DNA from: Asticcacaulis sp. AND118
GTDB taxonomy: Bacteria > Pseudomonadota > Alphaproteobacteria > Caulobacterales > Caulobacteraceae
DNA length: 64,000 bases
Reading direction: 5' to 3'
Assembly: GCF_020535245.1 (NCBI RefSeq)
Contig: NZ_CP084911.1
Location: 322,001 to 386,000, forward strand
Shown in pieces: positions 56,901-64,000 of the stretch. Each line of letters begins with the position of its first letter. The first letter of the stretch is position 1. The position numbers and the translations under genes are program-made. The notes under the pieces were generated by a model. It had not been told where the DNA came from. It made no database searches and saw only the letters and a list, made by a program, of their open reading frames with translations.

Positions 56901-56923
56901 TCGGCTTCAACGCCAAGTTCTGA
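53921..56923 (+). CDS. TonB-dependent outer-membrane receptor 3 (Hyp island)
   Basis: 1000 residues from MKRTTRSLIMSSVAASAIFTGWMAAPAMAQ. TonB-box/plug: VIEEVVVTGTRIRRPNLKSASPITTVDAKEVEFQG, VDSFLAKLPQIEAAANENGSNGSSGRATVNLRSLGGGRSLVLIDGQRF, LVERTDVLTGGASSVYGSDAMSGVVNFIL. The barrel ends with GRMLFVGFNAKF. This Gly/Asn-rich plug type is often associated with peptide or oligomer uptake. Likely the outer-membrane entry of the island's substrate. GGGG/GAG precede the start. Confidence 0.92.
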   Translation: MKRTTRSLIMSSVAASAIFTGWMAAPAMAQEAGASEVIEEVVVTGTRIRRPNLKSASPITTVDAKEVEFQGSVAVDSFLAKLPQIEAAANENGSNGSSGRATVNLRSLGGGRSLVLIDGQRFLPTQAMDLNFIPTALVERTDVLTGGASSVYGSDAMSGVVNFILLKNLDGVRMNAQYSIYNHKNDEGYLRKIQSDKKYKLAPDNVWTGRKFDFNVAAGANFEDGKGNVAGYFGYRKMDPVRQDQYDYSNCAINYPPASVAPAGTAYVCGGSATHAYGSFRPLTYTPTGGTAVNTNATGVQYANAMDGSKTWVTDGPDFYYNYTPDNYIQRDSERYTAGAFFNYDVNEKIEAYGSFMFMDDVSVSQVAPSGIWTGRAFTVNCDNPFLSTQQRGLLCNGNTTGNASTWVALRGVGGEGRRNDMRHTYYRASLGFRGTLNDAFSYDVNYSYVTARERTNYQNDINQNKAAQALQAVTVGGQVVCKDTSGGCKPIDVFSAKGPSREGYNFIYSPTFTANDQDMKVLSGFVSGDLGQYGVTSPWASDGLQVVLGAEHREETTATKFDQVQIDAGSINSDGVITTDEIFTEIEAPLIQDKPFVYSLSLALGYRTSTIKVSNSTNPEREKEADTYKYELKYQPIPDVLLRASYNKAMRAPNAGELFAAQSYGNIAATDPCSQNGIAQSGATLEQCLRTGATTAQYNAKTIPDCPATFCTRQGGGNPNLNPETGKTTTYGVVFTPRFVPGLSVSLDYFKVRIEDYIGTISPTVALSQCVQTGNPVFCGLIHRDPLTGAIFGPGADGGYIVGTNVNTGYLETKGWDVNAAYTLQTEDVFQKDYGSVNFSLTGTLLKSLETEAIPNGGSYDCKGLFGPVCGQPAPEWRHSLRTTWQTNWGDTFYLPAAVSINWRYMGVVKLASNTGKPFLTGTKSTIDAKIPEYSYVDIAATFNVTKGVVARVGINNLFDKTPPYMNDALLTEFGNGNTYPGVYDPLGRMLFVGFNAKF

Positions 56924-57054
56924 TGAAGATGCCGGCGCTCCGCTCCCACGGCGCGCCGGTTTCCGTCAGGACCTGACGTCCTTCTGTAGCCTTAAACTTC
57001 CCCATTTCATCCGGCGGTTTCTCCTCCCCCAACCGCCGGGCGGGGTCCCCCCTG

Positions 57055-57098
57055 GGCGGCAAACCCGATTGCGTGACGGTTTGCCGCCATTTTTTTAT
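57055..57098 (+). terminator. Terminator after TBDR 3
   Basis: Stem GGCGGCAAAC / GTTTGCCGCC followed by ATTTTTTTA. A second hairpin, CCGGCGGTT / AACCGCCGG, lies just before it (57011-57039). The next gene starts 17 nt later, preceded by GTGAGG. Confidence 0.8.
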
Positions 57099-57114
57099 CT
57101 GTGAGGCCTCCCCC

Positions 57115-59466
57115 ATGACCAACGGATTCCATCGCCGCGCCTTTTTGCAGGGATCGGTTGCGGGCACCGCGGGCCTTGGTGTCACCGGAATGGGTGTGGC
57201 CGCCGCCGCGCAGGTTTTGCCGACACTCGAAAGCGCGGCTTCGGTGAAAACCGCCGGTTTGACGCTGTTGGCGCAATTCACCGCCCACGGCGTACAATGG
57301 ACCGTTCATGAGGACCAGACCCGCCGCGACGGCGCGATCGTCTTTACCTCGGACAAGGGCGCGTTCTCGTTGTCCAAACGCCCCGAAGCCGTTTTCGACG
57401 ATATTCAGCCGTCCTATCTGGGGCTGGCTCTGAAAGACATCTGCCTGGCCGATGCAGACCTTCTGGCTGACAAGCTGCTGGCCCATGGCGGCGATCCGGA
57501 CCCGGAAGAGGTGCGCAGGGCCGCACCACCGGCGGGCTGGAACTTCACGCGCGAATCGCTGTGGTGGCGTATGCCGTGGACGACCTTCATCGGGACGAAG
57601 CAGCAGGGCGACACCATGCCCATCTTCCCCAACGGGCGCACGCGCGCCTTCCGTCCGGAGCATGAGTTTCCCGAACTGAATGGCGATGACAATGTCAAAC
57701 GCCGCTGGGAAGGGCTGTTGGGCGGCTGGCTGCCCGCCATCCACAAGATTATCGAAATTTCGCCGACCCGCCATTACGACCTGCTGGTCTTTGCCGATGT
57801 GACGGCCAAGGATCGGCTGGTGGTGCAGACCTGGCACCGTACCATCCAGTACGACAACGGTCGGCCGGTGAAGACCACCTTCGGTCATTCCTACGCGCCA
57901 TTCCCGCGGCGTCGCGTCGATCCGACGCCGGAGGCCTTTTATGAGGGGCTACTGACCTTTGCCGGCTACTGGCAGGCGGAACTGAAGGATCAGGCGGCGC
58001 TGCAGATCCCCGACGCCGCCCTGTCCGACATGGTCACCCACGCCTTCGCCAAGGAGCTGATGACGCGACCCGGTGGCGTCTATCCCAAATACGGCGTGGT
58101 GGATCGCGACTATTTCGGCCCGGAATATGACGGGTTTCAGGACACCTTCACTTCATCGCTTTACGCCAATCTCGAATGGGGCCGCTTCGATCAGGCCAGG
58201 GCCGTGTTGGTCAACTATTTCGAGGAATTCGTCTTCGACGACGGGCAGGTCAATATGCGCGGCCCTGAAGTGGCGCAGTTCGGCCTGACGCTCAGCCTGC
58301 TGGCGCGTTATCTGCGCTATACGGGCGATGTGGCGACGCTGAAGCGTTTTGCCGGCAAGATCGAGAACACGTCGGCCATCCTTACCGAACTGCACGACGT
58401 GGCGCTGAAAAAGCCCGCGACCGACGCCGGTTTCGGCCTGCTCGACGGCTGGAGCGAGTCGGACGCCTGTCTGCATCCGGACCCCAGCGTGTGGTGGAAG
58501 CCCTACTGGAACAATTCGGCCTTCACCGTGCGCGGCTGGCGCGACATCGCAGCCGTCTGGGGCGTCATTGCACCCGAGAAGGCAGGGCTGTCTGCCGACT
58601 GGGGCCAGCGCGCCGACGCGCTGCAGGCGCAACTGGTCAAGTCCCTGCGCGCCAATGTCCGCCACGAACTGAAGCCGCCCTATGTCGCCATCCTGCCCGG
58701 TGCGAAACTGACCCACCGCGAAGCGATGGTCGAAGCGCGCCAGACCAGGAAAAGCAGCGAGCAGGGTTGGGCGCACCGCGTCTATGCCGAACTGTTGCAC
58801 GCTGATGTCATTCCCGACGATCTGGCCCATACCGTCATCAATGCCGTGCGCGGGCATGGCGGTACCGCCATCGGCGTTCTGGCCAATTTCGGCCCGGCCA
58901 ATGAAAAGAGCCGCGATCAGTTGGGCTTCATCTCCTACGGTTACGCCCAGCAACTCCTGCGCTCGGAGCGCATCGAGGAATATCTGCTGTTCCTGCACTC
59001 ACACCGCTATCATTCGCACACGCCGGGCACCTGGGTGGCGGGCGAGGTGACCGGGATTACCGGCGGCCTGCCGCTGTTCTGCATCCCGGCGCAACTGACC
59101 ATCCCCAAGCTGGTGCGCTGGGCCATGGTCTTCGAATCGTCGGACGAAGACACCCTGTGGCTGGGCCGCGCCGTGGCGCGCGACTGGATCGCGTCCGAGC
59201 AGCCCGTGGCCATCACCGCCGCGCCGACGCGCTGGGGTCCGGTCGACTTCCGCCTGCAGCGCAAGGGGCTGACCCTTAACGGCGAAGTGAAACTCACCGG
59301 TTCTTCCCTGCCGAAAGAGGTGCGTTTGCGTCTGCGCGTGCCGAAGGACATGGCGGTGGCGTCGGTGAAGCTCGATGGCCGCAAGGTAGCGCTGACCGGC
59401 GAAGATGTGGTTTTCTCGCCGAAGGCCGGACGCGCGGTCATCGAGGCCAAACTGCGCAAGATTTAG
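57115..59466 (+). CDS. Tat-exported (alpha/alpha)6-toroid glycosidase-like protein
   Basis: 783 residues. Twin-arginine-like signal HRRAFLQGSVAGTAGLGVTGMGVAAA. The N-terminal about 230 residues look like a beta-sandwich (HYDLLVFADVTAKDRLVVQTWHRTIQYD). The middle (about 310-680) is rich in helical repeats with acidic/aromatic motifs such as YPKYGVVDRDYFGPEYDGFQDTFTSSLYANLEWG and DGWSESDACLHPDPSVWWKPYWNNSAF, as in six-hairpin glycosidases. A C-terminal beta domain follows. I cannot assign a GH family. Its place after TBDR 3 suggests action on the glycan part of the substrate. Confidence 0.6.
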   Translation: MTNGFHRRAFLQGSVAGTAGLGVTGMGVAAAAQVLPTLESAASVKTAGLTLLAQFTAHGVQWTVHEDQTRRDGAIVFTSDKGAFSLSKRPEAVFDDIQPSYLGLALKDICLADADLLADKLLAHGGDPDPEEVRRAAPPAGWNFTRESLWWRMPWTTFIGTKQQGDTMPIFPNGRTRAFRPEHEFPELNGDDNVKRRWEGLLGGWLPAIHKIIEISPTRHYDLLVFADVTAKDRLVVQTWHRTIQYDNGRPVKTTFGHSYAPFPRRRVDPTPEAFYEGLLTFAGYWQAELKDQAALQIPDAALSDMVTHAFAKELMTRPGGVYPKYGVVDRDYFGPEYDGFQDTFTSSLYANLEWGRFDQARAVLVNYFEEFVFDDGQVNMRGPEVAQFGLTLSLLARYLRYTGDVATLKRFAGKIENTSAILTELHDVALKKPATDAGFGLLDGWSESDACLHPDPSVWWKPYWNNSAFTVRGWRDIAAVWGVIAPEKAGLSADWGQRADALQAQLVKSLRANVRHELKPPYVAILPGAKLTHREAMVEARQTRKSSEQGWAHRVYAELLHADVIPDDLAHTVINAVRGHGGTAIGVLANFGPANEKSRDQLGFISYGYAQQLLRSERIEEYLLFLHSHRYHSHTPGTWVAGEVTGITGGLPLFCIPAQLTIPKLVRWAMVFESSDEDTLWLGRAVARDWIASEQPVAITAAPTRWGPVDFRLQRKGLTLNGEVKLTGSSLPKEVRLRLRVPKDMAVASVKLDGRKVALTGEDVVFSPKAGRAVIEAKLRKI

Positions 59467-59515
59467 AAAACTTGACAAAAAACGGCGTTCGTTAACCTTT
59501 GCGGCAGGAAGGCGG

Positions 59516-59544
59516 TTGACAGCCGCCCGAAAACCGCGACAAAT
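59516..59544 (+). promoter_or_regulatory. Candidate promoter of the amino-acid permease
   Basis: TTGACA (59516-59521), 17-bp spacer, ACAAAT (59539-59544). The GTATAC site begins immediately after, where a repressor would block initiation. The -10 match is weak. Confidence 0.35.
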
Positions 59545-59556
59545 CGTATACGAAAT
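59541..59556. promoter_or_regulatory. GTATAC operator-like site 5 (amino-acid permease)
   Basis: AAATC-GTATAC-GAAAT, core 59546-59551. The central TCGTATACGA is a perfect 10-bp palindrome. It lies about 140 bp upstream of the permease ATG. Confidence 0.55.
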
Positions 59557-59688
59557 CCGAATGGGCAGGCTGTGCGTCTGTGGCTGTTTTTGGTTTATGA
59601 TTACGCGAGCGGCGACGGACACCGACAGGTAACGGCGCCGTTTTCCGGGGACGGGCGCGTTAAGCGTCTTTGAAGTAAGGATTTTTTC

Positions 59689-61095
59689 ATGGGACTTTTT
59701 GGACCGCTCAAGCCGCTGCACCGGGCGGAAGAAGACGGTAAGGCGCTGGCCAAGACGCTGAGCTGGCCGCACCTGATGGCGCTGGGTATCGGCGGCATCA
59801 TCGGCACCGGCATCTACACGCTGACCGGCGTCGGCGCCGGTCTGGCCGGGCCGGGCGTGTTGGTCTCGTTCGCGTTGTGCGGCCTTGTCTGCGCCTGCGC
59901 GGCCCTGTGCTATACCGAAATGTCGACCCTGATCCCGGCGGCGGGTTCGGCCTATACCTACACCTATTCGGCCATCGGTGAGATCGCTGGCTGGGTTGTC
60001 GGCTGGGCCCTGATCCTCGAATATTCGCTGGCCTGCTCCAGCGTGGCGGTCGGCTGGTCGGCCCACCTGGTCGGCTGGCTGAACGAAGGGATCGGTTTGC
60101 AATTGCCCGCCTTCCTGCTCAATGCGCCGCACGCGGGCGGCCTCGTCAACCTGCCCGCCGTTCTCGTGTCGCTGGCGGTAATGGGGCTGCTGATGGTCGG
60201 CGCGCGCGAAAGCGCCACGCTGAACATCCTGCTGGTCATTATCAAGATCGTGGCTCTGGGCGCCTTCATCATCCTCGGCTTCCCGGCCATTCAGGCGGGT
60301 AATTACGACCCGTTCGCCCCCTATGGCTTCATCGGTCAGCAGATCGGCGGTGAAAAGGTCGGCATCATGGCCGCCGCCGCCATCGTCTTCTTCGCCTTCT
60401 TCGGTTTCGACGCCGTGTCGACCTCGGCCGAAGAGGCCAAGAAGCCGGGCCGCGATCTCACCATCGGCATCCTCGGCTCGATGGCCGTCTCGACCCTCAT
60501 CTACATGCTGGTGGCCGGTGTCGCGGTCGGCGTCGCGCCGTTCCAGGAAATCGCCAACAGCGCCGAACCCCTGCCGCACATCCTGCGTGAGATCGGTTAT
60601 CCGATGGTCGCCGGTCTGGTCGGTCTGGCCGCCATCGTCGCCCTGCCGTCGGTCATTCTGGTCATGATGTACGGCCAGAGCCGCATCTTCTTCGTCATGG
60701 CCCGCGACGGCCTGCTGCCGCAAGCTGTGGCCAAGGTCAACAAGAAGGGTTCGCCCGCTCTGATCACCATGATCACCGGCATTTTTGTGGCCATCTTCGC
60801 CGGCTTCGTGCCGCTGAAGGAAATCGCCGCCCTGTCGAACGCCGGCACGCTGATCGCCTTTATCGCCGTGGCCCTGTCGATGATCATTCTGCGCCGGCGT
60901 TTCCCGGACCTGCCGCGCACCTTCAAGGTGCCGGCGCACCTGCTGGTCGGCATCGCGGCGATCCTCGGCTGCGCCTTCATCTTCTACAGCCTGCCGGTTC
61001 AGAGCCAGGTCTTCACCCTGGTGTGGATGGTCATCGGCCTCGTGGTCTACTTCTCCTACGGCAAGTGGCACAGCCGTCTGAAGAAGGGCGCGTAA
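59689..61095 (+). CDS. APC-superfamily amino-acid permease (CAT-like)
   Basis: 468 residues with about 12 membrane segments. The first, LMALGIGGIIGTGIYTLTGVGAGLAGPG, is the APC consensus substrate-binding loop. YTEMSTLIPAAGSAYTYTYSAIGEIAGWVVGWALILEY and FFAFFGFDAVSTSAEEAKKPGRDLTIGI are typical of the cationic-amino-acid-transporter group. Inner-membrane uptake of an amino acid; in this context hydroxyproline or proline is a reasonable guess. Preceded by a GTATAC site and followed by a terminator. Confidence 0.9.
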   Translation: MGLFGPLKPLHRAEEDGKALAKTLSWPHLMALGIGGIIGTGIYTLTGVGAGLAGPGVLVSFALCGLVCACAALCYTEMSTLIPAAGSAYTYTYSAIGEIAGWVVGWALILEYSLACSSVAVGWSAHLVGWLNEGIGLQLPAFLLNAPHAGGLVNLPAVLVSLAVMGLLMVGARESATLNILLVIIKIVALGAFIILGFPAIQAGNYDPFAPYGFIGQQIGGEKVGIMAAAAIVFFAFFGFDAVSTSAEEAKKPGRDLTIGILGSMAVSTLIYMLVAGVAVGVAPFQEIANSAEPLPHILREIGYPMVAGLVGLAAIVALPSVILVMMYGQSRIFFVMARDGLLPQAVAKVNKKGSPALITMITGIFVAIFAGFVPLKEIAALSNAGTLIAFIAVALSMIILRRRFPDLPRTFKVPAHLLVGIAAILGCAFIFYSLPVQSQVFTLVWMVIGLVVYFSYGKWHSRLKKGA

Positions 61096-61118
61096 GCGTT
61101 CAGGCCTCAGTCAGGCAG

Positions 61119-61145
61119 AAGGGCGGGAAATCCCCGCCCTTTTTC
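61119..61145 (+). terminator. Terminator after the permease
   Basis: Stem AAGGGCGGG / CCCGCCCTT with a short AAAT-C loop and TTTTT following. It separates the permease from the converging response-regulator gene. Confidence 0.85.
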
Positions 61146-61147
61146 GT

Positions 61148-62491
61148 TTATCCACCGCGATAGGTGTTGAGGTCGATGCCGTACTTGTTGACCTTGTCGT
61201 AGAAGGTCTTGCGCGGCAGTTTCAGCGCCTCCATCACCGTGCGAACCTGCCCCCCGTGGCGCTCCAGCGTCTCGCGCAGCAGCGCCGCCTCGTAGCGCGC
61301 CACCTGTTCGGCCAGGCCCGGCGCATCGACATCCGTCCCCGGCAGGCTCTCGTCGATACCCAGCGCGTAGCGTTCGGCATATTGCTCAAGCTCACGCACA
61401 TTGCCGGGCCAGTCGTGCTGACGCAGGTGACTCTGGGCCTGAAGGCTCAGGCGCGGGGCCGGACGGCCCAGTCGCGCCGCCGCCGCCAGCAGGAAGTGCT
61501 GAAACAGCAGCGGAATGTCCTCGCGCCGCTCATTCAGCGGCGGAACGCGCAGGGTGACGCCGCTCAGCCGGTAATAGAGGTCGGCGCGAAACCGCCCGTC
61601 GCGCACCGCCTGCACCAGATCGATGCGTGTGGCGGCGATGACGCGGATATCGACCTGACGCGGGCTCTCGGCCCCCTCCGGCCACACCTCGCGCGTTTCC
61701 AGCACCCGCAGGAGTCGCGCCTGCTGGCTGAGGGTCAGGCCCTCGACCTCATCAAGAAACAGCGTGCCTTTATGCGCCTTTTCTATGCGCCCGATCAGGC
61801 GCGGCGCCCCCGGCCGCAGGCCCTGTTCGCTGCCGAACAGTTCGCTCTGAAAGCGCTCCTCGTCCAGCGCGGCGCAGCCGATATGGACGAAGGCCCGGCC
61901 CTTGCGGGCGCTGAGCGCGTGCAGGGCGCGCGCCACGCGGTCCTTGCCCACGCCGGTGTCGCCGCTGATCAGCGTATCGACCTCGGCCTCGGCGACGCGC
62001 ACCACCACGCTTTTGAGGTGGGTCATGACGGCGGAATCGCCCAGCAGCGGGTAGCGGCTGTCCTGATCGGCCAGTTGCGCGTGGGCCTGCCGCAGGCGGC
62101 GATTTTCCAGCACCAGTTCGCGCGTCTGCACGGCGCGGCGCACGCTCTGACGCAGATCGTCCTGCGCAAAGGGCTTCGACAGGAAATCATAGGCCCCGTC
62201 CTTCAGCGCCTGCACAGCCATGGGCACGTCGCCGTGACCGGTCATCAGGATCACCGGCAGGTCGGGGTCGACGGCGCGGATACGGGCAAAGACCTCCAGC
62301 CCGTCCATGACCGGCATCCGCACATCGGTGATCACCACGCCGGGAAAGCCCGCCTCGACAACCTTCAGCGCATCGGAGCCGCTGGCAAAGGCCTGCACGG
62401 TGAACCCGTCAAGGCGCAAGGCCTGACTTTGCGCTGCCAGCAGATCGGCATCATCATCAATCAGTATCAGGGGCGCGGTCAAAGGGGTCAT
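61148..62491 (-). CDS. NtrC/DctD-family response regulator with altered GAFTGA loop
   Basis: 447 residues. Receiver domain (IDDDADLL, phospho-site D56 in VVITDVRMP, K107 in SKPF). AAA+ domain with Walker A GDTGVGKD (177-184) and Walker B TLFLDEVEG (243-251). C-terminal Fis-type HTH (TVMEALKLPRKTFYDKVNKYGI). The sigma-54 contact loop, normally GAFTGA, reads GLRPGA (224-229), so classical sigma-54 activation is uncertain. Pairs with the DctB-like kinase 48 nt upstream; the FYDKVNKYGI ending resembles DctD of C4-dicarboxylate systems. Confidence 0.88.
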   Translation of the reverse strand: MTPLTAPLILIDDDADLLAAQSQALRLDGFTVQAFASGSDALKVVEAGFPGVVITDVRMPVMDGLEVFARIRAVDPDLPVILMTGHGDVPMAVQALKDGAYDFLSKPFAQDDLRQSVRRAVQTRELVLENRRLRQAHAQLADQDSRYPLLGDSAVMTHLKSVVVRVAEAEVDTLISGDTGVGKDRVARALHALSARKGRAFVHIGCAALDEERFQSELFGSEQGLRPGAPRLIGRIEKAHKGTLFLDEVEGLTLSQQARLLRVLETREVWPEGAESPRQVDIRVIAATRIDLVQAVRDGRFRADLYYRLSGVTLRVPPLNERREDIPLLFQHFLLAAAARLGRPAPRLSLQAQSHLRQHDWPGNVRELEQYAERYALGIDESLPGTDVDAPGLAEQVARYEAALLRETLERHGGQVRTVMEALKLPRKTFYDKVNKYGIDLNTYRGG

Positions 62492-62513
62492 GGGTCAGGG
62501 TCATCGGGTGAGG

Positions 62514-62558
62514 TCAGGGTGCGGGATCAGGGTGCGGGGTCAGGGTGCGGGGTCAGGG
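62514..62558. repeat. 13-bp tandem repeat across the kinase stop codon
   Basis: Three full units of TCAGGGTGCGGG(A/G) at 62514, 62527 and 62540 and a partial fourth. Each unit contains TCA, a TGA on the coding strand. The kinase stop is the TCA at 62540. Since 13 is not a multiple of 3, gain or loss of units would change the C-terminus or the spacing to the response-regulator gene. Confidence 0.8.
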
Positions 62559-64000
62559 GCTTTACGCAGGGTAAGAATGAAGGTGGCGCCGGTTCCGTCG
62601 CTTTCGGCACTGAGCGCGCCTCCGAAATCGCGCAGAATATCGTGAGCGATAACCAGGCCGAGCCCCAGCCCCTTGGGCTTGGTGGTGACGAAGGGGGTGA
62701 AAAGCTGCGCCTGAACCTCCGGCGGCAGGCCCGGTCCGTTATCGGCAACGCGCAGACGCACCCGATCGCCGTCGGCGCTGAGGCTGAGGCGCACCTGCGC
62801 GTCAGTAGCGCCGTCCAGCGCCTCAAAAGCGTTTTGCAGCAGATTGACCAGCACCTGCTCCAGCCGCACGCGGCTGGCCATGACCCTCAGCGCCGGGTCG
62901 ATGGGGTCGCAATTCAGGGTGACGCGGTGGTCGCGCAGCCGACTTTCATTGAGCAGGATAGACGATTCCACCGCCTCTTTCAGCGGCACGGGTTCGACAT
63001 CGCTGGAGGCCTTGCGCGAAAAGGTGCGCAACTCGCTGGTGATATGGCCGAGGCGGTCGCACATGCGGATAATGGCGCTGAGATTTTCGGCGATGAGGGC
63101 TTTCGCGCCGCGCGCAGACGGTTTTTGGCTGGCGGCCGTTTCGGCCAGAACGCGGATGGTGGCTACGGGCTGGTTGATCTCATGCGCCACGCCGGCGGTG
63201 ATCTGCCCCAGACTGGCCAGCTTGTTGGCCTGCACCAGATCGGCCTGAAGGCGGCTGAGGCGGCGTTCGGCGGTGCGGCGTTCGCGCACCTCCTTCGACA
63301 GGCGTTCATTGGTGGCGCTGAGCGCCTCGGTGCGGGTGGCGACGTCGCGTTCCAGCCGCTCGCGGTATTCGGCCTCGCGCGCCGCCGACTGCCGCCGTTG
63401 CCGCAGCCGCCGCCATTGCCAGGCGCTCAGTGTCCCCAGCAGGCCAAGGGCCAGAGCCGCGGTCAGGGTGGCGGCGATAGCCGTATCGCGCGCCGCCTGA
63501 TCGCTGCTGATGACGTGCAGCTTCCAGCCCACGCCGGGCAGGTCTATGACCGTGTCGATCTGACGATCCGTCAGGGCGGGGAGGGGCTTGAAACGCCGTT
63601 CGGGGTGCGCGGTCAGGAAGACTTCGCCGGTCGGGCCGGTGACGTAGGTGTCTTCCCCCAACCCGCCCCAGGTGGCCTCAATGGGGTCGAATTCCATCTT
63701 CACCACCACCACACCCAGCCTGCGCCCGGAGGCGGTCACGGCGCGGGCGAAAAACAGGCCGGGCTTGCGGCTGACCGTGCCCAGCGCGAACTGCGTCGCC
63801 GTGCCGTTGGCCATCGCCTCGCGGAAATAGGGCCGGAAGCTGTAATTGCTGCCGACAAAGGAGACGGGCAGGGCCCAGTTACTGGCCGACACCGTCTGGC
63901 CGGAGGCCTGAATGATATAGATGACCGCGCTGCGCGTCTGGGTGCGCAGTCGCTCCAGCTTTTGGGATACGCTGGTGTAGAGAGCCGGCCGGTTGCTGAG
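62540..64000 (-). CDS. DctB-like sensor histidine kinase (N-terminus beyond window)
   Basis: 486 C-terminal residues visible; the frame stays open to the window edge. Order: extracytoplasmic sensor part (LYTSVSQKLERLRTQTRSAVIYIIQASGQTVSASNW ... VGSNYSFRPYFREAMANG, dCACHE-like), membrane segment LTAALALGLLGTLSAW, a long coiled coil, the HisKA box GVAHEINQPVATIRVLAE (His at about 63180), then N, G1 and G2 boxes (NLLQNAFEA, VADNGPGLP, GLGLGLVIAHDIL). Senses C4-dicarboxylates in known DctB. Phospho-partner is the regulator at 61148. Confidence 0.9.
   Translation of the reverse strand, partial: LSNRPALYTSVSQKLERLRTQTRSAVIYIIQASGQTVSASNWALPVSFVGSNYSFRPYFREAMANGTATQFALGTVSRKPGLFFARAVTASGRRLGVVVVKMEFDPIEATWGGLGEDTYVTGPTGEVFLTAHPERRFKPLPALTDRQIDTVIDLPGVGWKLHVISSDQAARDTAIAATLTAALALGLLGTLSAWQWRRLRQRRQSAAREAEYRERLERDVATRTEALSATNERLSKEVRERRTAERRLSRLQADLVQANKLASLGQITAGVAHEINQPVATIRVLAETAASQKPSARGAKALIAENLSAIIRMCDRLGHITSELRTFSRKASSDVEPVPLKEAVESSILLNESRLRDHRVTLNCDPIDPALRVMASRVRLEQVLVNLLQNAFEALDGATDAQVRLSLSADGDRVRLRVADNGPGLPPEVQAQLFTPFVTTKPKGLGLGLVIAHDILRDFGGALSAESDGTGATFILTLRKAPDPAP

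Overview
The window is a GC-rich (roughly 60-65 %) stretch of an alphaproteobacterial chromosome. The best guess is a Caulobacteraceae member, possibly Asticcacaulis-like. That rests on a MucR/Ros regulator, three large TonB-dependent receptors (TBDRs), a TBDR / 'tryptophan halogenase' / cupin_8 / DUF6445 cluster, a NodT-type efflux outer-membrane protein and a Pho-box pst promoter. No rRNA, tRNA, CRISPR array or phage module was seen.

Layout. (1) 1-1.7 kb: start of pstC and complete pstS behind a Pho box. (2) 1.7-8.6 kb: TetR regulator with a 22-bp operator-like palindrome, divergent from a three-gene RND efflux operon. (3) 8.6-20.4 kb: DUF6445 protein, then on the minus strand TBDR, halogenase, degenerate halogenase paralogue, halogenase and cupin_8 hydroxylase; a second cupin_8 gene diverges from the TBDR, followed by mucR. 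(4) 20.6-28.5 kb: secreted Ca-dependent PI-PLC-like enzyme with a small repeat inserted in its signal-peptide region, a second TBDR, FMN reductase plus SelT/W/H-like protein, fasciclin protein, DCC protein and a secreted PHP phosphoesterase. (5) 28.6-61.1 kb: a catabolic island. (6) 61.1-64 kb: a DctD/DctB-like two-component pair, the kinase cut by the window edge.

The island in (5) is the most interesting part. It holds a GntR/FCD regulator, 4-hydroxyproline epimerase (both catalytic Cys visible), a DHDPS-family deaminase, a D-hydroxyproline dehydrogenase-like FAD enzyme and an M24 Xaa-Pro-type peptidase. It also holds two secreted DUF885 peptidases, a gluzincin-like protease, an S9 prolyl peptidase, a GH127/GH146-type beta-L-arabinofuranosidase, a GH2 beta-galactosidase, a Tat-exported (alpha/alpha)6 glycosidase-like protein, a TBDR with a cupin_8 partner, an Ldh-family reductase and an amino-acid permease. 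Five of its intergenic regions carry a similar GTATAC-centred palindrome (31.53, 37.34, 47.17, 53.78 and 59.55 kb), while the parDE-like and MpaB-tetR modules inside the island carry their own different palindromes. I infer one regulon for degrading hydroxyproline-rich (glyco)proteins, such as plant extensins/AGPs or collagen-like material: sugars trimmed outside, peptides cut, Hyp taken to alpha-ketoglutarate semialdehyde. The last dehydrogenase of that route is not in the window.

Two families of small palindromic repeats occur between genes: a roughly 100-bp TA-flanked element (two copies differing at one base, one in frame in the PI-PLC gene) and a 125-bp CACAGATG-bounded element. One copy of the latter appears split by a third TA-flanked palindromic insert.
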